DNA of 64,000 nucleotides, taken from the NCBI GenBank assembly GCA_030054175.1, contig JASGCM010000004.1:62001-126000 (forward strand), read 5' to 3'. The notes beneath the pieces are model-generated. The model saw only the letters and a list, made by a program, of their open reading frames with translations, did no database searches and was not told the origin of the DNA. Positions 52,754-62,632 of this stretch are shown in pieces. A program made the translations under genes and the position numbers. Position 1 is the first letter of the stretch. Each line of letters opens with the position of its first letter. This DNA is from Alphaproteobacteria bacterium. GTDB taxonomy: Bacteria > Pseudomonadota > Gammaproteobacteria > Burkholderiales > Burkholderiaceae_C.

Positions 52754-55168
52754 TTAGTGCTTGACGGACACTCCTTCGGCGTCCGGTGCGGCAGCCACAG
52801 GGGCAACCACTGGCTCGTCGTCTTTCAGGGCCTCGGGCTGTCGCTCGAGGGCCACTTGCAGCACCTGGTCGATCCATTTGACGGGAACAATTTCCAGACC
52901 CTCTTTCACGTTTTCAGGGATATCTTGCAAGTCCTTGACGTTCTCTTCGGGGATGAGTACGGTCTTGATGCCACCCCGAAGTGCGGCCAAGAGCTTTTCC
53001 TTCAGCCCCCCAATGGCGGTCACTTCGCCGCGCAAAGTGATCTCGCCGGTCATGGCGACATCGCAGCGCACCGGGATGCCCGTCAAGGTCGAGACGATGG
53101 CGGCGGTCATGGCGGCACCGGCACTGGGGCCGTCTTTGGGGGTGGCGCCGTCGGGCACGTGGACGTGAATGTCCTTTTTTTCGAACATCTCGTCCTTGAT
53201 GCCCAGCACGCGGGAACGGCTGCGCACCACAGTACGCGCCGCTTCGACAGACTCTTTCATGACATCGCCCAAAGAGCCCGTGCGGGTGATATTGCCCTTG
53301 CCGGGCATCACGGCCGCTTCGATGGTGAGCAAATCACCGCCCACTTCGGTCCAAGCCAAACCCACGACTTGACCAACCTGGTTTTGCTGGTCGGCGCGGC
53401 CATAGGTGTATTTGCGCACACCCAAGAAATCATTGAGGTTGTACGCGTTGACAATCACCTGCGGCTGCATCTGACCCAATTGCAGGGCCTTGACCACCTT
53501 GCGGCAAATCTTCGAGAGCTCGCGCTCGAGGGCGCGAACGCCTGCCTCGCGGGTGTAGTAGCGAACCACGTCACGGATGGCGCTTTCCTCCACCCTCAAC
53601 TCCTCTTCTTTGACGCCGTTGTTCTTCAGTTGCTTGGGCAACAAGTAGCTGGTGGCGATGTGTGTCTTCTCGTCTTCGGTGTAACCCGACAAGCGAATGA
53701 CCTCCATGCGGTCGAGCAAGGCCGGAGGGATGTTCATCGAGTTGGAGGTGGCGACAAACATCACATCGGACAAGTCGAAATCGACCTCGACATAGTGGTC
53801 CGAGAAGGTGTGGTTTTGCTCGGGGTCGAGCACCTCAAGCAAGGCACTGGAGGGATCACCCCGGAAATCGCTGCCCAATTTGTCGATCTCATCGAGCAAG
53901 AACAGCGGGTTGCGGGTGTTGACCTTGGACAGGCTTTGAAGCACTTTTCCGGGCAAAGCGCCGATATAGGTGCGACGGTGGCCACGGATCTCAGCCTCGT
54001 CGCGCATGCCACCCAGAGCCATGCGAACGTACTTGCGACCGGTGGCTTTGGCGATGGACTGCCCCAAAGAAGTTTTGCCCACGCCCGGGGGGCCCACCAA
54101 ACACAAGATGGGGGCCTTGACCTTGTCAACACGACGCTGCACCGCCAAATATTCCAGGATGCGGTCCTTGACCTTTTCAAGACCATAGTGGTCTTCGTTC
54201 AGCACATTCTCAGCCAGCGACAGGTCGTGCTTGATCTTGGTCTTTTTGCTCCAGGGCAAACCGACCAGAACGTCAATGTAGTTACGCACCACGGTGGCTT
54301 CGGCCGACATGGGCGACATGAGCTTGAGTTTCTTGAGCTCGGTGTCGGCCTTTTTGCGTGCTTCTTGGGGCATGCGGGCGGCTTTGATCTTTTTCTCGAT
54401 CTCTTCAATGTCAGCGCCCTCTTCACCCTCGCCCAGTTCTTTCTGTATGGCCTTGACCTGCTCGTTCAGGTAGAAGTCGCGCTGGTTCTTCTCCATCTGG
54501 CGCTTGACGCGGCTGCGGATGCGTTTGTCGACATTCAAGATGTCAACTTCGCGCTCAAGCTGCTCAAACAGATTTTCCAGACGTGGACGAACTTCCGAGA
54601 GGTCGAGCACGACTTGCTTGTTCTCGAGTTTCAGAGGCAAATGGGCTGCGATCGTGTCAGCCAATCGGCCTGCATCATCAATGCTGGAAATTGAAGTCAG
54701 AATCTCGGGAGGGATTTTTTTGTTCAATTTGACATATTGGTCAAACTGTTGCAACACCGCGCGCCGCAGGGCCTCGACTTCGGTATCTGCCTCAGTGGGC
54801 TCGGCCTGGATGGGCGAGACTTTCGAGACAAAGTGCTCGGGGCCGTCTTCGATGTGCAAGACGCGTGCACGTTGCTGTCCCTCAACCAGCACCTTGACGG
54901 TTCCGTCGGGCAATTTCAGCATCTGCAAAATGGTCGCGACCGATCCGACCTCGAACATGTCGGAGACCGTCGGTTCGTCTTTGGCAGCGGCTTTTTGAGC
55001 CACCAGCATGATGCGACGCTCTGCCGCCATCGCACTTTCCAGCGCTTTGATGCTTTTGGGTCGCCCCACGAAAAGGGGGATGACCATGTGAGGAAAAACC
55101 ACCACGTCGCGCAAAGGCAACAAAGGCAGTTCTAACGTGGTCGGTGGCAGCAGATGGGTTGCGGACAT
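52754..55168 (-). CDS. lon: ATP-dependent protease Lon
   Basis: The 804-residue LonA protease has an N-terminal substrate domain (LPLLPLRDVVVFPHMVIPLF), an AAA+ core with Walker A GPPGVGKTS near 357, and a C-terminal Ser-Lys protease. The protease motif DGPSAG holds the catalytic Ser near 680, and the Lys follows in the KEKLLAALRGG region. It degrades damaged and short-lived regulatory proteins in the cytoplasm. It is the last protein gene of the tig-clpP-clpX-lon cluster, 3 nt after clpX. Confidence 0.97.
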   Translation of the reverse strand: MSATHLLPPTTLELPLLPLRDVVVFPHMVIPLFVGRPKSIKALESAMAAERRIMLVAQKAAAKDEPTVSDMFEVGSVATILQMLKLPDGTVKVLVEGQQRARVLHIEDGPEHFVSKVSPIQAEPTEADTEVEALRRAVLQQFDQYVKLNKKIPPEILTSISSIDDAGRLADTIAAHLPLKLENKQVVLDLSEVRPRLENLFEQLEREVDILNVDKRIRSRVKRQMEKNQRDFYLNEQVKAIQKELGEGEEGADIEEIEKKIKAARMPQEARKKADTELKKLKLMSPMSAEATVVRNYIDVLVGLPWSKKTKIKHDLSLAENVLNEDHYGLEKVKDRILEYLAVQRRVDKVKAPILCLVGPPGVGKTSLGQSIAKATGRKYVRMALGGMRDEAEIRGHRRTYIGALPGKVLQSLSKVNTRNPLFLLDEIDKLGSDFRGDPSSALLEVLDPEQNHTFSDHYVEVDFDLSDVMFVATSNSMNIPPALLDRMEVIRLSGYTEDEKTHIATSYLLPKQLKNNGVKEEELRVEESAIRDVVRYYTREAGVRALERELSKICRKVVKALQLGQMQPQVIVNAYNLNDFLGVRKYTYGRADQQNQVGQVVGLAWTEVGGDLLTIEAAVMPGKGNITRTGSLGDVMKESVEAARTVVRSRSRVLGIKDEMFEKKDIHVHVPDGATPKDGPSAGAAMTAAIVSTLTGIPVRCDVAMTGEITLRGEVTAIGGLKEKLLAALRGGIKTVLIPEENVKDLQDIPENVKEGLEIVPVKWIDQVLQVALERQPEALKDDEPVVAPVAAAPDAEGVSVKH

Positions 55169-55171
55169 ACT

Positions 55172-56437
55172 TCAGGCCTTTTTGGCTGCCTCTTGGTAGA
55201 CCAAGAGAGGGGGCTTGTTTTCCTCGATGGTGGACTCGTCCACCACCACCTTCTCCACATGTGTGGCATTGGGTAAATCGAACATGGTGTCAATCAGCGC
55301 ATGTTCAAGTATCGATCGCAGGCCACGGGCGCCTGTTTTGCGAGCCAAGGCCTTTTTGGCGATGGCGTGCAAGGCGGCGGGGCGGATTTCTAGCTCGACG
55401 CCTTCCATGGCCAGCAAACGACCGTATTGTTTGACCAGCGCGTTTTTGGGCTCGGTCAGGATTTGGACCAAGGCATCCTCGGTCAATTCGTTCAGGGTGG
55501 CGACCACGGGCATGCGGCCGACCAGTTCCGGAATCAGGCCGAACTTGATCAGGTCTTCGGGTTCGACCTCGGAAAACACATCGGTCAAGCTGCGTTGTTG
55601 CTTGCTTTTGACGGTGGCGCCAAAACCGATGCCCGAGGCTTCGGTGCGGTTTTCAATGACTTTTTCCAAACCAGCGAATGCACCACCGCAAATGAACAGG
55701 ATGTTGGTCGTATCGACCTGAAGGAAATCCTGGTTGGGGTGCTTGCGCCCACCCTGCGGCGGCACGCTGGCCATGGTGCCTTCGATCAACTTCAGCAAGG
55801 CCTGTTGCACACCCTCACCCGACACGTCACGGGTGATCGAAGGGTTGTCGGATTTGCGGGAAATTTTGTCGATTTCATCGATGTAGACGATGCCACGCTG
55901 CGCCTTGTCGACTTCGTAATTGCAGTTTTGCAGCAATTTCTGAATGATGTTCTCTACATCCTCTCCCACATAACCGGCCTCGGTCAGGGTGGTGGCATCG
56001 GCCATGACAAAGGGGACATCGAGCATCCGCGCCAGCGTTTGCGCCAACAGGGTCTTGCCAGAACCGGTGGGGCCGATGAGCAGTATGTTGCTTTTGGAGA
56101 GCTCGACATCATCCTTCTTGGCCTTTTCTTTGTGGCGCAGGCGCTTGTAGTGGTTGTACACAGCCACAGCCAATGTGCGCTTGGCGATCTCTTGGCCAAT
56201 GATGTAGTTGTCCAGGTTGGATTTGATCTGGGCCGGAGTGGGCAAATCGCCCTTGGCCTGACGGGCCATTTCGGTCTCGGGCAACTCATCACGAATGATT
56301 TCATTGCACAGGTCAATGCACTCGTCGCAAATAAAGACCGAAGGGCCCGCGATGAGCTTTTTGACCTCGTGCTGGCTCTTGCCACAAAAGGAGCAGTAGA
56401 GGGTTTTTTCGCCGTTGGCGCCTTGGTCGTCAGCCAT
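55172..56437 (-). CDS. clpX: ClpX, ATP-binding subunit of ClpXP protease
   Basis: The 421-residue unfoldase has a zinc-binding domain ([22 protein letters not shown]) and an AAA+ core with Walker A GPTGSGKT near 120, then [20 protein letters not shown]. It feeds substrates into ClpP. ATG 56437 gives the family start [15 protein letters not shown]. ClpP lies upstream with a 243-nt gap that holds a GC-rich hairpin. Confidence 0.97.
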   Translation of the reverse strand: MADDQGANGEKTLYCSFCGKSQHEVKKLIAGPSVFICDECIDLCNEIIRDELPETEMARQAKGDLPTPAQIKSNLDNYIIGQEIAKRTLAVAVYNHYKRLRHKEKAKKDDVELSKSNILLIGPTGSGKTLLAQTLARMLDVPFVMADATTLTEAGYVGEDVENIIQKLLQNCNYEVDKAQRGIVYIDEIDKISRKSDNPSITRDVSGEGVQQALLKLIEGTMASVPPQGGRKHPNQDFLQVDTTNILFICGGAFAGLEKVIENRTEASGIGFGATVKSKQQRSLTDVFSEVEPEDLIKFGLIPELVGRMPVVATLNELTEDALVQILTEPKNALVKQYGRLLAMEGVELEIRPAALHAIAKKALARKTGARGLRSILEHALIDTMFDLPNATHVEKVVVDESTIEENKPPLLVYQEAAKKA

Positions 56438-56576
56438 GTCAGGAAATCCAGTTTTGATAGTTAATGATAACCAAACGCACACCCCCAGAGTGGTGTCAAT
56501 GCAACACAGGCCTGATTTGACCTGCCAGGACCTCTACAGGGTATCGGCAGCAAATGACAGGGGTTGAATGCGAGAA

Positions 56577-56595
56577 GGGGCGCTGAGAGCGCCCC
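56577..56595 (-). terminator. GC-rich hairpin between clpP and clpX
   Basis: GGGGCGCT and AGCGCCCC pair around a 3-nt loop in the clpP-clpX spacer. On the minus strand only TTCTC follows, so it may attenuate rather than fully stop transcription. Confidence 0.4.
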
Positions 56596-56680
56596 CATCG
56601 ATTTTTGGGTCTGTCGGGCAGGCTCTGGACTTGGTTTGCCACCCTGCGCTGGCAGGATGCCAGCCCACACCCAGAAAACC

Positions 56681-57289
56681 TCAGGGACGCTTGGCGATGA
56701 CTTGGTCGACCAAACCGTATTCCTTGGCTTCGTCGGCAGACAAGTAGTAATCGCGCTCAGTGTCGCGCTGGATTTTCTCCAGCGGCTGACCCGTTTTTTC
56801 AGCCAAGATGAGATTGAGTTGCTCGCGGGTTTTAAGAATCTCGCGGGCATGAATTTCGATCTCGGTGGCCTGCCCCTGGGTTCCGCCCAGGGGTTGGTGG
56901 ATCATGATTTTCGAGTTGGGCAGCGAATAGCGCTTGCCTTTGGCACCGGCAGAAAGCAAAAAAGCCCCCATGCTGGCCGCCATACCGATGCACAGGGTCG
57001 ACACATCGGGCTTGATGAAATTCATGGTGTCGAAGATGGACATGCCGGCGCTGACCGAGCCGCCAGGCGAGTTGATGTACAACGAAATGTCCTTATCGGG
57101 GTTCTCGCTTTCCAGAAACAACAATTGGGCCACCACCAAATTGGCGGTTTGATCGTTGACGGGGCCGACCATGAAGATCACCCGTTCTTTGAGCAAACGC
57201 GAATAAATGTCGTAGGACCGCTCTCCGCGGCCGGACTGCTCAATGACCATGGGAATCAGGCCCAGGGCCTGGGTGTCTAGTGCGCTCAT
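56681..57289 (-). CDS. clpP: ClpP serine protease subunit
   Basis: The 202-residue protein has the catalytic triad context: Ser in [11 protein letters not shown] near 104, His in [13 protein letters not shown] near 130, and the Asp farther on. It forms the tetradecameric proteolytic core of ClpXP/ClpAP. ATG 57289 gives the start [20 protein letters not shown]; the in-frame start at 57313 overlaps tig. It follows tig by 20 nt. Confidence 0.97.
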   Translation of the reverse strand: MSALDTQALGLIPMVIEQSGRGERSYDIYSRLLKERVIFMVGPVNDQTANLVVAQLLFLESENPDKDISLYINSPGGSVSAGMSIFDTMNFIKPDVSTLCIGMAASMGAFLLSAGAKGKRYSLPNSKIMIHQPLGGTQGQATEIEIHAREILKTREQLNLILAEKTGQPLEKIQRDTERDYYLSADEAKEYGLVDQVIAKRP

Positions 57290-57309
57290 AGAAACTCCGG
57301 TTCGTGGGC

Positions 57310-58617
57310 TCATTGGCCCATCAGTTCGTCAAAGGCCAAGGCCTTGTCGGTCACCTTGGCTTTGCTCAAGATGTGTTCGGTCACGTTATTTTCAATGACC
57401 ACGACTTCCACTTCAGACAAACGGCGGTTATCGCCGAAGTACCAACGCACCACCTCTTCGGGCTTTTCATAGCTGGATGCGATCTCGTCCACATGGGTCT
57501 TGATTTGCTCCATGGTAGCGCTCAGGGTGTTGGCTCGAACCAGTTCGGCGACGACCAAACCCATGCGTACACGCTGCTCGGCCTGAGGGCGGAACAAGTC
57601 GGCAGGAATGGGGGCCTTGTCCGCGTCTTTGATACCACGCTGCTTGAGGTCCTCTCGGGCGCCTTCAATCAAACGATCAATCTCGGCCTGGACAATGGAT
57701 TGCGGGAGATCGAGTTCGGCCTTGGCCACCACGCCATCCAGGGCGGCTTGCTTGTTGCGGGCCATCAGACGTGACTTGACTTCGCGCGAGAGGTTTTTCT
57801 GAATGTCTTCGCGCAAGGCTTGCACGGTACCCCCGGTCACACCCAGAGATTTGGCCAATTCGTCATTGAGTTCGGGAAGGTGACTGGCTTCGATTTTTTT
57901 CACCGTGACCAAAAAGTCAGCGGTTTTCCCAGCCACTTCGCGGCCATGGTAGTCGGCGGGGAAAGCCAATGGGAAAGTTTTGCTTTCACCGACTTTCAGG
58001 CCACGCACGGCCGTCTCAAACTCGGGCAACATCTGGCCTTCGCCAATGATGAAGCTGAAATCGCTGGCTTGGCCGCCTTGAAAGACCTCGCCGTCGATCT
58101 TGCCTTCGAAGTCGACCTGAACGCGGTCGCCATCGGTGGCGGCAGCCTCCAGGGCACGCAGGGCTAAGGAACGACGCTGCTTGCGCAGGATGTCGATGGT
58201 TTTGTCGATGGCTTCAGTGCTGACCTCGGTTGTCGAGCGCTCGATCTCGAGCGCCGAAAGGTCGGGCAGTTTGACTTCAGGGTAGACCTCGAAAATGGCG
58301 TCAAAAGCCATTTGACCTTCAGGGGATTCTTCTTTTTCGCTGATGCGGGGTTGGCCGGCAACGCGCAAGTTGGCTTCGTTGGCGGCCTGGGCAAAGGCCT
58401 CGCCCACTTTGTCGTTCATGACCTCGTAGTGGACTGAATAACCGTAGCGCTGGGTCACGATGTTCATGGGCACTTTGCCAGGGCGAAAACCGTCGATCTT
58501 GACTTGACGGGCCAGGCGCTTGAGGCGGACATTGACCTCGTTTTGGATGGTGTCTGCAGCCAGAGTCAAGGTGATCTTGCGCTCGAGCTTTTCCAGGGTT
58601 TCGACGGTCACGGTCAT
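57310..58617 (-). CDS. tig: Trigger factor
   Basis: This 435-residue ribosome-associated chaperone has a ribosome-binding N-terminal domain ([32 protein letters not shown]), an FKBP-like prolyl isomerase domain (about 160-245) and a helical C-terminal domain. It binds nascent chains at the exit tunnel. It is the first gene of tig-clpP-clpX-lon and begins after a hairpin and tRNA-Leu on the same strand. Confidence 0.97.
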   Translation of the reverse strand: MTVTVETLEKLERKITLTLAADTIQNEVNVRLKRLARQVKIDGFRPGKVPMNIVTQRYGYSVHYEVMNDKVGEAFAQAANEANLRVAGQPRISEKEESPEGQMAFDAIFEVYPEVKLPDLSALEIERSTTEVSTEAIDKTIDILRKQRRSLALRALEAAATDGDRVQVDFEGKIDGEVFQGGQASDFSFIIGEGQMLPEFETAVRGLKVGESKTFPLAFPADYHGREVAGKTADFLVTVKKIEASHLPELNDELAKSLGVTGGTVQALREDIQKNLSREVKSRLMARNKQAALDGVVAKAELDLPQSIVQAEIDRLIEGAREDLKQRGIKDADKAPIPADLFRPQAEQRVRMGLVVAELVRANTLSATMEQIKTHVDEIASSYEKPEEVVRWYFGDNRRLSEVEVVVIENNVTEHILSKAKVTDKALAFDELMGQ

Positions 58618-58640
58618 TTGATTTCTCCGATTTGAAGGGG

Positions 58641-58658
58641 CCGCAGCCTAAGCTGCGG
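58641..58658 (-). other. Hairpin in the tig leader
   Basis: CCGCAG and CTGCGG pair around six bases between tRNA-Leu and tig. No T-run follows, so it is a processing or leader element rather than a terminator. Confidence 0.45.
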
Positions 58659-58670
58659 TGAAAAATGATC

Positions 58671-58757
58671 TGGTGCGCGGGGGGGGACTCGAACCCCCAC
58701 ACCATTGCTGGCGTCAGGACCTAAACCTGGTGCGTCTACCAATTTCGCCACCCGCGC
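58671..58757 (-). tRNA. tRNA-Leu (anticodon TAG)
   Basis: 87 nt, class II, with encoded CCA: acceptor GCGCGGG / CCCGCGC, D-arm with TTGGTAGACG, anticodon arm CCAGG-TTTAGGT-CCTG with TAG, long variable arm, and a T-arm with GGGTTCGAGTCCC. It lies directly upstream of tig. Confidence 0.95.
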
Positions 58758-58819
58758 AGGCAAAAGAGCCTCGGGGGTTTTGGACAGATCTCCGAGGCTG
58801 TTTTGTTGAACCTGACATT

Positions 58820-59843
58820 TTACCCTGAAATACCATGTCCTTTGACCCTGAAGCATGTGGCGTACTTGGCAGGCAGAGCCAACAGGGTCAACACAGTTGC
58901 CACGATCAAGCCGCCCATGATGGCGATGGCCATGGGCCCCCAAAACACGCTGCGCGACAGTGGAATCATGGCCAAGACGGCCGCCGCCGCTGTGAGTACG
59001 ATGGGGCGCAAACGACGGACAGCGGCCTCGATGATGGCTTCCCGGTCCGGTACGCCCCTGGCTCGGTCTTGCTCGATTTGGTCGATCAAAATGACCGAGT
59101 TGCGCTGGATCATGCCCATGAGCGTGATGACCCCCAATAAAGGCACGAAGCCAAAGGGGCGATTCAGCAATAAAAGCGCTGCTGCGACCCCGGCGATACC
59201 CATGGGCCCGGTCAGGAAGACCAGGATGGCGCGGCTGAAGCTTTGCAGTTGCAACATCAACAGGGTAAAGATGAGGAACAGCATCAGGGGCACCCCACTC
59301 TCGACCGCGTTTTGCTGGTTCAACTGCGCGAGCACTTGATTCAGATCCAGCCCATATTGGGCCAATCGGGCTGGTGAGAGATCGATGTAGATTTTTTCCG
59401 GCTGGTCACCCTACAACTCGACCTTGGCGACATCGGGGATCCCATTCGGCCTGACCGATGAAGCCTTGCTTCAGATGGGCTTCAAAGCGCTTGAGTTCAG
59501 CTGCGGCCAGATCGCGTTGCACCCTGGCACTGGCCAACTGGGCTTGGGCCGCTTGACTACTGAGGGCTGCGTCTTGCGGATCGAGTTGCGCCAGCAATTG
59601 GCCGGCTTTGAAGCGCTGACCCAACTCAATGTGTCGCTGGGTCAGCATGCCACCGATGCGAAACGACAAGCGAGTCTCTTGGCGAGCCCGAACTTCGGCA
59701 GCCCACCCCACTTGGGCCTGATCTTCGGCCGAATTTAAGGTGAGCAGTTTCACCGAACGCACAGGCTCGGGGGCAGGTGATTGCTGCGAGCAGCCCCAGA
59801 GCAAGGTCAACAGGGCTGCACATGTGGCAAGGGCGTATTTCAT
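58820..59843 (-). pseudogene. Collapsed RND efflux operon (fusion-protein start joined to pump end)
   Basis: From ATG 59843 the first part is a membrane fusion lipoprotein (signal with LLWGCSQQ, then RLSFRIGGMLTQRHIELGQR, a coiled-coil start). After GQAEWD the sequence enters the pump gene in another frame: PDVAKVEL, an in-frame TAG where a Val is expected, then GDQPEKIYIDLSPARLAQYG. After NAVESG it jumps to the last transmembrane block (LMLQLQSFSRAILVFLTGPM to ALPAKYATCF). Two large deletions and one nonsense change are therefore visible, and no functional efflux pump can be made. The original substrate is unknown. Confidence 0.88.
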
Positions 59844-59854
59844 AGCTTTGACTA

Positions 59855-59876
59855 TTAATAACCAATTGGTCATTAA
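59855..59876. promoter_or_regulatory. 22-bp near-perfect palindrome before the dead efflux operon
   Basis: TTAATAACCAATTGGTCATTAA is a dyad with a single mismatched pair, 12 nt upstream of the fusion-protein start. The place and shape fit a TetR-type operator of an efflux operon. No tetR gene is adjacent in the window. Confidence 0.6.
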
Positions 59877-59928
59877 TTTAACACGATTTCAAACATGCAT
59901 GACAATGTGGGGTTTCCAACGCCCCATC

Positions 59929-61047
59929 ATGGGTTCCCACTTGTCCCCCTCAGCACCGACCGACTTGAACCGCTTGCTGCCCCAGGTGGCGCGCTCGTTC
60001 GCCTTGAGTGTGCGGGTCTTGCCCGCCAATGTCCGCCCGGCAGTGGCCCTGGGCTATTTGCTGGCGCGCGCCAGTGACACCATTGCCGACTCATTGGAGG
60101 CAGACATCAATCCGACGGCGGGATGCGCCATCCGTCTGGCGGCATTGGATGAGTTGCAACAAGCGATGTTGAGCCCGGCAGGTTCGGTCACAGGGCTGCC
60201 TCCCAGGCTGAACGCCGTTCGGGCTTGCGTGCCCGGCGTCCCCAGTGACGCTGAACGTCGGCTTTTGAATGCACTGCCCCAATTGCTGGCGGCATGGCGT
60301 GGCCTGCCCCCTGTTGAACAGGCCTTGATCGGCGAGGTGTGCGCGACGATTTTTTCCGGTCAACGGCTGGATCTGGAACGCTTTAACGGTTCATGGGAGA
60401 AAGTGTGTGCCCTGAACAGTTCGCTGGAACTGGACGACTACACCTGGCGGGTGGCTGGCTGTGTCGGCCATTTTTGGACCCATATCTGCGAAGCCCATGT
60501 GCCGCAGTGGCGCAGCGCCGAGTTCTCGGCCATGCTGCAAGCAGGACGGCGCTATGGCATGGGATTGCAGGGGCTGAATCTGTTGCGCGACAGCGCGGCC
60601 GATTTGGCCCAAGGCCGCTGCTATTGGCCCGCACAGACCCTGGCCGAGGTGGGCCTGGACCCTGCCACCCTGGCACATGCAGTCCATCATGCGGATCTGG
60701 CTGTGTTGTCTCAGGCCCAGCCCCTGATGAACCGTTGGCAGGGGATCATCCGCCAAGACCTGAGCCTGGGCCTGGCCTACAGTTTGGCGGTGCGACCTTG
60801 GCGATTGCGTCTGGCCAGCGCCCTGCCCGCCCTGATCGGTCTGCGCACGCTGCAAGACCTGCAAGCTGCCGGGCCTATGGCTTTGGCGCGCCCGGTGAAG
60901 GTACCACGCACTTGGGTTCGGGGTCTGTTGCTGCGACTGGCCCTGGGAGGCTTGACACAAACAGGGTTGATTCAATTAGGGCGACAGTTGGGTGGCGTGG
61001 GGGCTTTTGAATTACCGCCTCAGGGTGATGGGACAATGGGGGCATGA
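59929..61047 (+). CDS. Squalene/phytoene synthase-family enzyme (farnesyl-diphosphate farnesyltransferase type)
   Basis: This 372-residue protein belongs to the trans-isoprenyl diphosphate synthase head-to-head group. The first Asp-rich motif DTIAD lies at 50-54 (ARASDTIADSLE) and the second is NLLRDSAADLAQGRCYWP near 220. A hydrophobic C-terminal part (RTWVRGLLLRLALGGLTQTG) may attach it to the membrane. The start is uncertain; ATG 59899 and 59905 are in frame and none has a good ribosome-binding site. Its stop overlaps the next, related gene (ATGA). Two paralogues side by side suggest squalene or a similar C30 product. Confidence 0.8.
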   Translation: MGSHLSPSAPTDLNRLLPQVARSFALSVRVLPANVRPAVALGYLLARASDTIADSLEADINPTAGCAIRLAALDELQQAMLSPAGSVTGLPPRLNAVRACVPGVPSDAERRLLNALPQLLAAWRGLPPVEQALIGEVCATIFSGQRLDLERFNGSWEKVCALNSSLELDDYTWRVAGCVGHFWTHICEAHVPQWRSAEFSAMLQAGRRYGMGLQGLNLLRDSAADLAQGRCYWPAQTLAEVGLDPATLAHAVHHADLAVLSQAQPLMNRWQGIIRQDLSLGLAYSLAVRPWRLRLASALPALIGLRTLQDLQAAGPMALARPVKVPRTWVRGLLLRLALGGLTQTGLIQLGRQLGGVGAFELPPQGDGTMGA

Positions 61048-61883
61048 CCCCGCAAGAGTATGTTCAACAAAAAACCGCCGCCTCGGGCAGCAGTTTCTAT
61101 TACGCTTTTTTGTTTTTACCGCCGCCACGACGCAAGGCCATCACGGCTTTCTATGCTTTTTGCCGCGAAGTCGATGACATCGTGGACGAGGTCAACGAGC
61201 CCGATGTGGCGCAAGCCAAACTGGCCTGGTGGCGGCAGGAGGTGGCGCAAGCCTTCGCCGGTCAAGCCCAGCACCCGGTCATGCACGCCTTGATGCCCGG
61301 TGCACAGGCGTATGGCTTGCGGGCCGATCAACTGCTGGCGGTGATCGAGGGCTGTCAGATGGACTTGACGCAAACGCGCTATCTGGACCGCACTGGTCTG
61401 GAGCGCTATTGTCATTTGGTGGCTGGCGTGGTGGGGGAGGTTTCGGCACGGATTTTTGGCCAGACCGATCCCGCCACCACGGCTTATGCGCACCGCTTGG
61501 GTCTGGCTTTTCAATGGACGAACATCCTGCGCGATGTGGGGGAGGATGCGCTGCGTGGCCGCATCTATTTGCCGATCGAGGATCTGCAACGACACGAGGT
61601 TCGAGCCCACGAGATTTTGAACCGGGTGGACTCAGAACGTTTTCAGCGCCTGATGGCCGAGTTGTGCCACTACACCCAGAGCCTGTACGACGAGGCGTTG
61701 GCCTTGCTGCCGGCGGCAGATCGGCGTGCCCAAAAGCCCGGGCTGATGATGTGCAGCATCTACCGCACCCTGTTGGATGAACTAGAGCAAGGCGGTTTCC
61801 CTGTGTTGCGCGAAAGGGTGGCCCTGACCCCGTTGCGTAAATTTTGGCTGGCCTGGAAGATGCAGGCTCTGGGGCGTTTCTGA
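61044..61883 (+). CDS. hpnD: Presqualene diphosphate synthase-like protein
   Basis: This 279-residue protein matches HpnD: YYAFLFLPPPRRKAITAFYA, the first Asp-rich motif DDIVDE (44-49) in CREVDDIVDEV, and the second Asp-rich motif NILRDVGEDALRGRIYLP near 160-177. HpnD joins two farnesyl diphosphates to presqualene diphosphate for hopanoid or squalene synthesis. It is translationally coupled to the preceding paralogue. No hpnE or squalene-hopene cyclase lies in the window, so the pathway end is not visible. Confidence 0.87.
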   Translation: MTPQEYVQQKTAASGSSFYYAFLFLPPPRRKAITAFYAFCREVDDIVDEVNEPDVAQAKLAWWRQEVAQAFAGQAQHPVMHALMPGAQAYGLRADQLLAVIEGCQMDLTQTRYLDRTGLERYCHLVAGVVGEVSARIFGQTDPATTAYAHRLGLAFQWTNILRDVGEDALRGRIYLPIEDLQRHEVRAHEILNRVDSERFQRLMAELCHYTQSLYDEALALLPAADRRAQKPGLMMCSIYRTLLDELEQGGFPVLRERVALTPLRKFWLAWKMQALGRF

Positions 61884-61898
61884 GCGTCGGGTAGGTGT

Positions 61899-62612
61899 TC
61901 AAGTCGAAGCGCTGGCGGCCTCGAACCAGGTTTTCAATGCCATCAAATCTGACACGCTGGGTGGCGGATCGCCATCCAACTCCCAGGCCTTGCCCTCGCG
62001 GTTGAGCCAAATGCAGGGCAGGCCCGCATTGCGTGCGCCCCAGGCATCCAAATGGGCGTCGTCGCCAATGTGCAGCACCTGATGGGCTTGCAGACCGGCC
62101 AAGCGAGCGGCGTGGTGGTAGATGTCAGGTTGTGGTTTGGCATGACCCAGGATGGGGGCGTTCACCGCGTGCGCAAAAAACCGCCCCAATCCGACCCGTT
62201 GCACGTTGGCAGTTCCGTTGGTCACTGCCAACAGGGGGTAGCGCGCATGCAGAAACTCGAGCAGGGGCAAGGCGTCAGGATACAGCTCGACCCGTTGACG
62301 TTCGGCATGAAAGACCTCGAAAGCAGGACCGGCCAGTTGCTCGGGTTCACCCGCTTGTAACAGCAGGCGGCGGATGGCCTCGGTGCGCAAAGCAGCCAAA
62401 TCATGACGCCGATGCACAGGCCAATCGGCCTGAACTTGTGAACGGATCTGGCGCAAGACCTCGGGGCTGGCCCCCAATCGAGCGGCTGCGGGGGCATGGT
62501 CTCGCAGCCAAGCTAGCAATTGTTGCTCGGCGCGCTCGATGATGGGCCAAACCGGCCACAAGGTATCGTCCAAGTCCAGGGATATTGCGCGAATGGGCGT
62601 TAAATCGATCAT
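61899..62612 (-). CDS. HAD-superfamily hydrolase (subfamily IA)
   Basis: This 237-residue phosphatase has motif I ISLDLDDTLWP with nucleophile Asp13. A motif II Thr lies in LLAVTNGTANVQ, and the motif III/IV context is GHAKPQPDIYHHAARLAG and HIGDDAHLDAWGARNAGL. The substrate is unknown; relatives act on small phosphates such as phosphoglycolate. Its start is divergent from hemH. Confidence 0.9.
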   Translation of the reverse strand: MIDLTPIRAISLDLDDTLWPVWPIIERAEQQLLAWLRDHAPAAARLGASPEVLRQIRSQVQADWPVHRRHDLAALRTEAIRRLLLQAGEPEQLAGPAFEVFHAERQRVELYPDALPLLEFLHARYPLLAVTNGTANVQRVGLGRFFAHAVNAPILGHAKPQPDIYHHAARLAGLQAHQVLHIGDDAHLDAWGARNAGLPCIWLNREGKAWELDGDPPPSVSDLMALKTWFEAASAST

Positions 62613-62632
62613 AGGTGGGCGAGAATAGCACC

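Noticed and set aside
52757..54694. 645-codon plus-strand frame opposite lon
   Set aside because: lon on the minus strand has every Lon motif; the opposite frame is a codon-bias shadow without a family.
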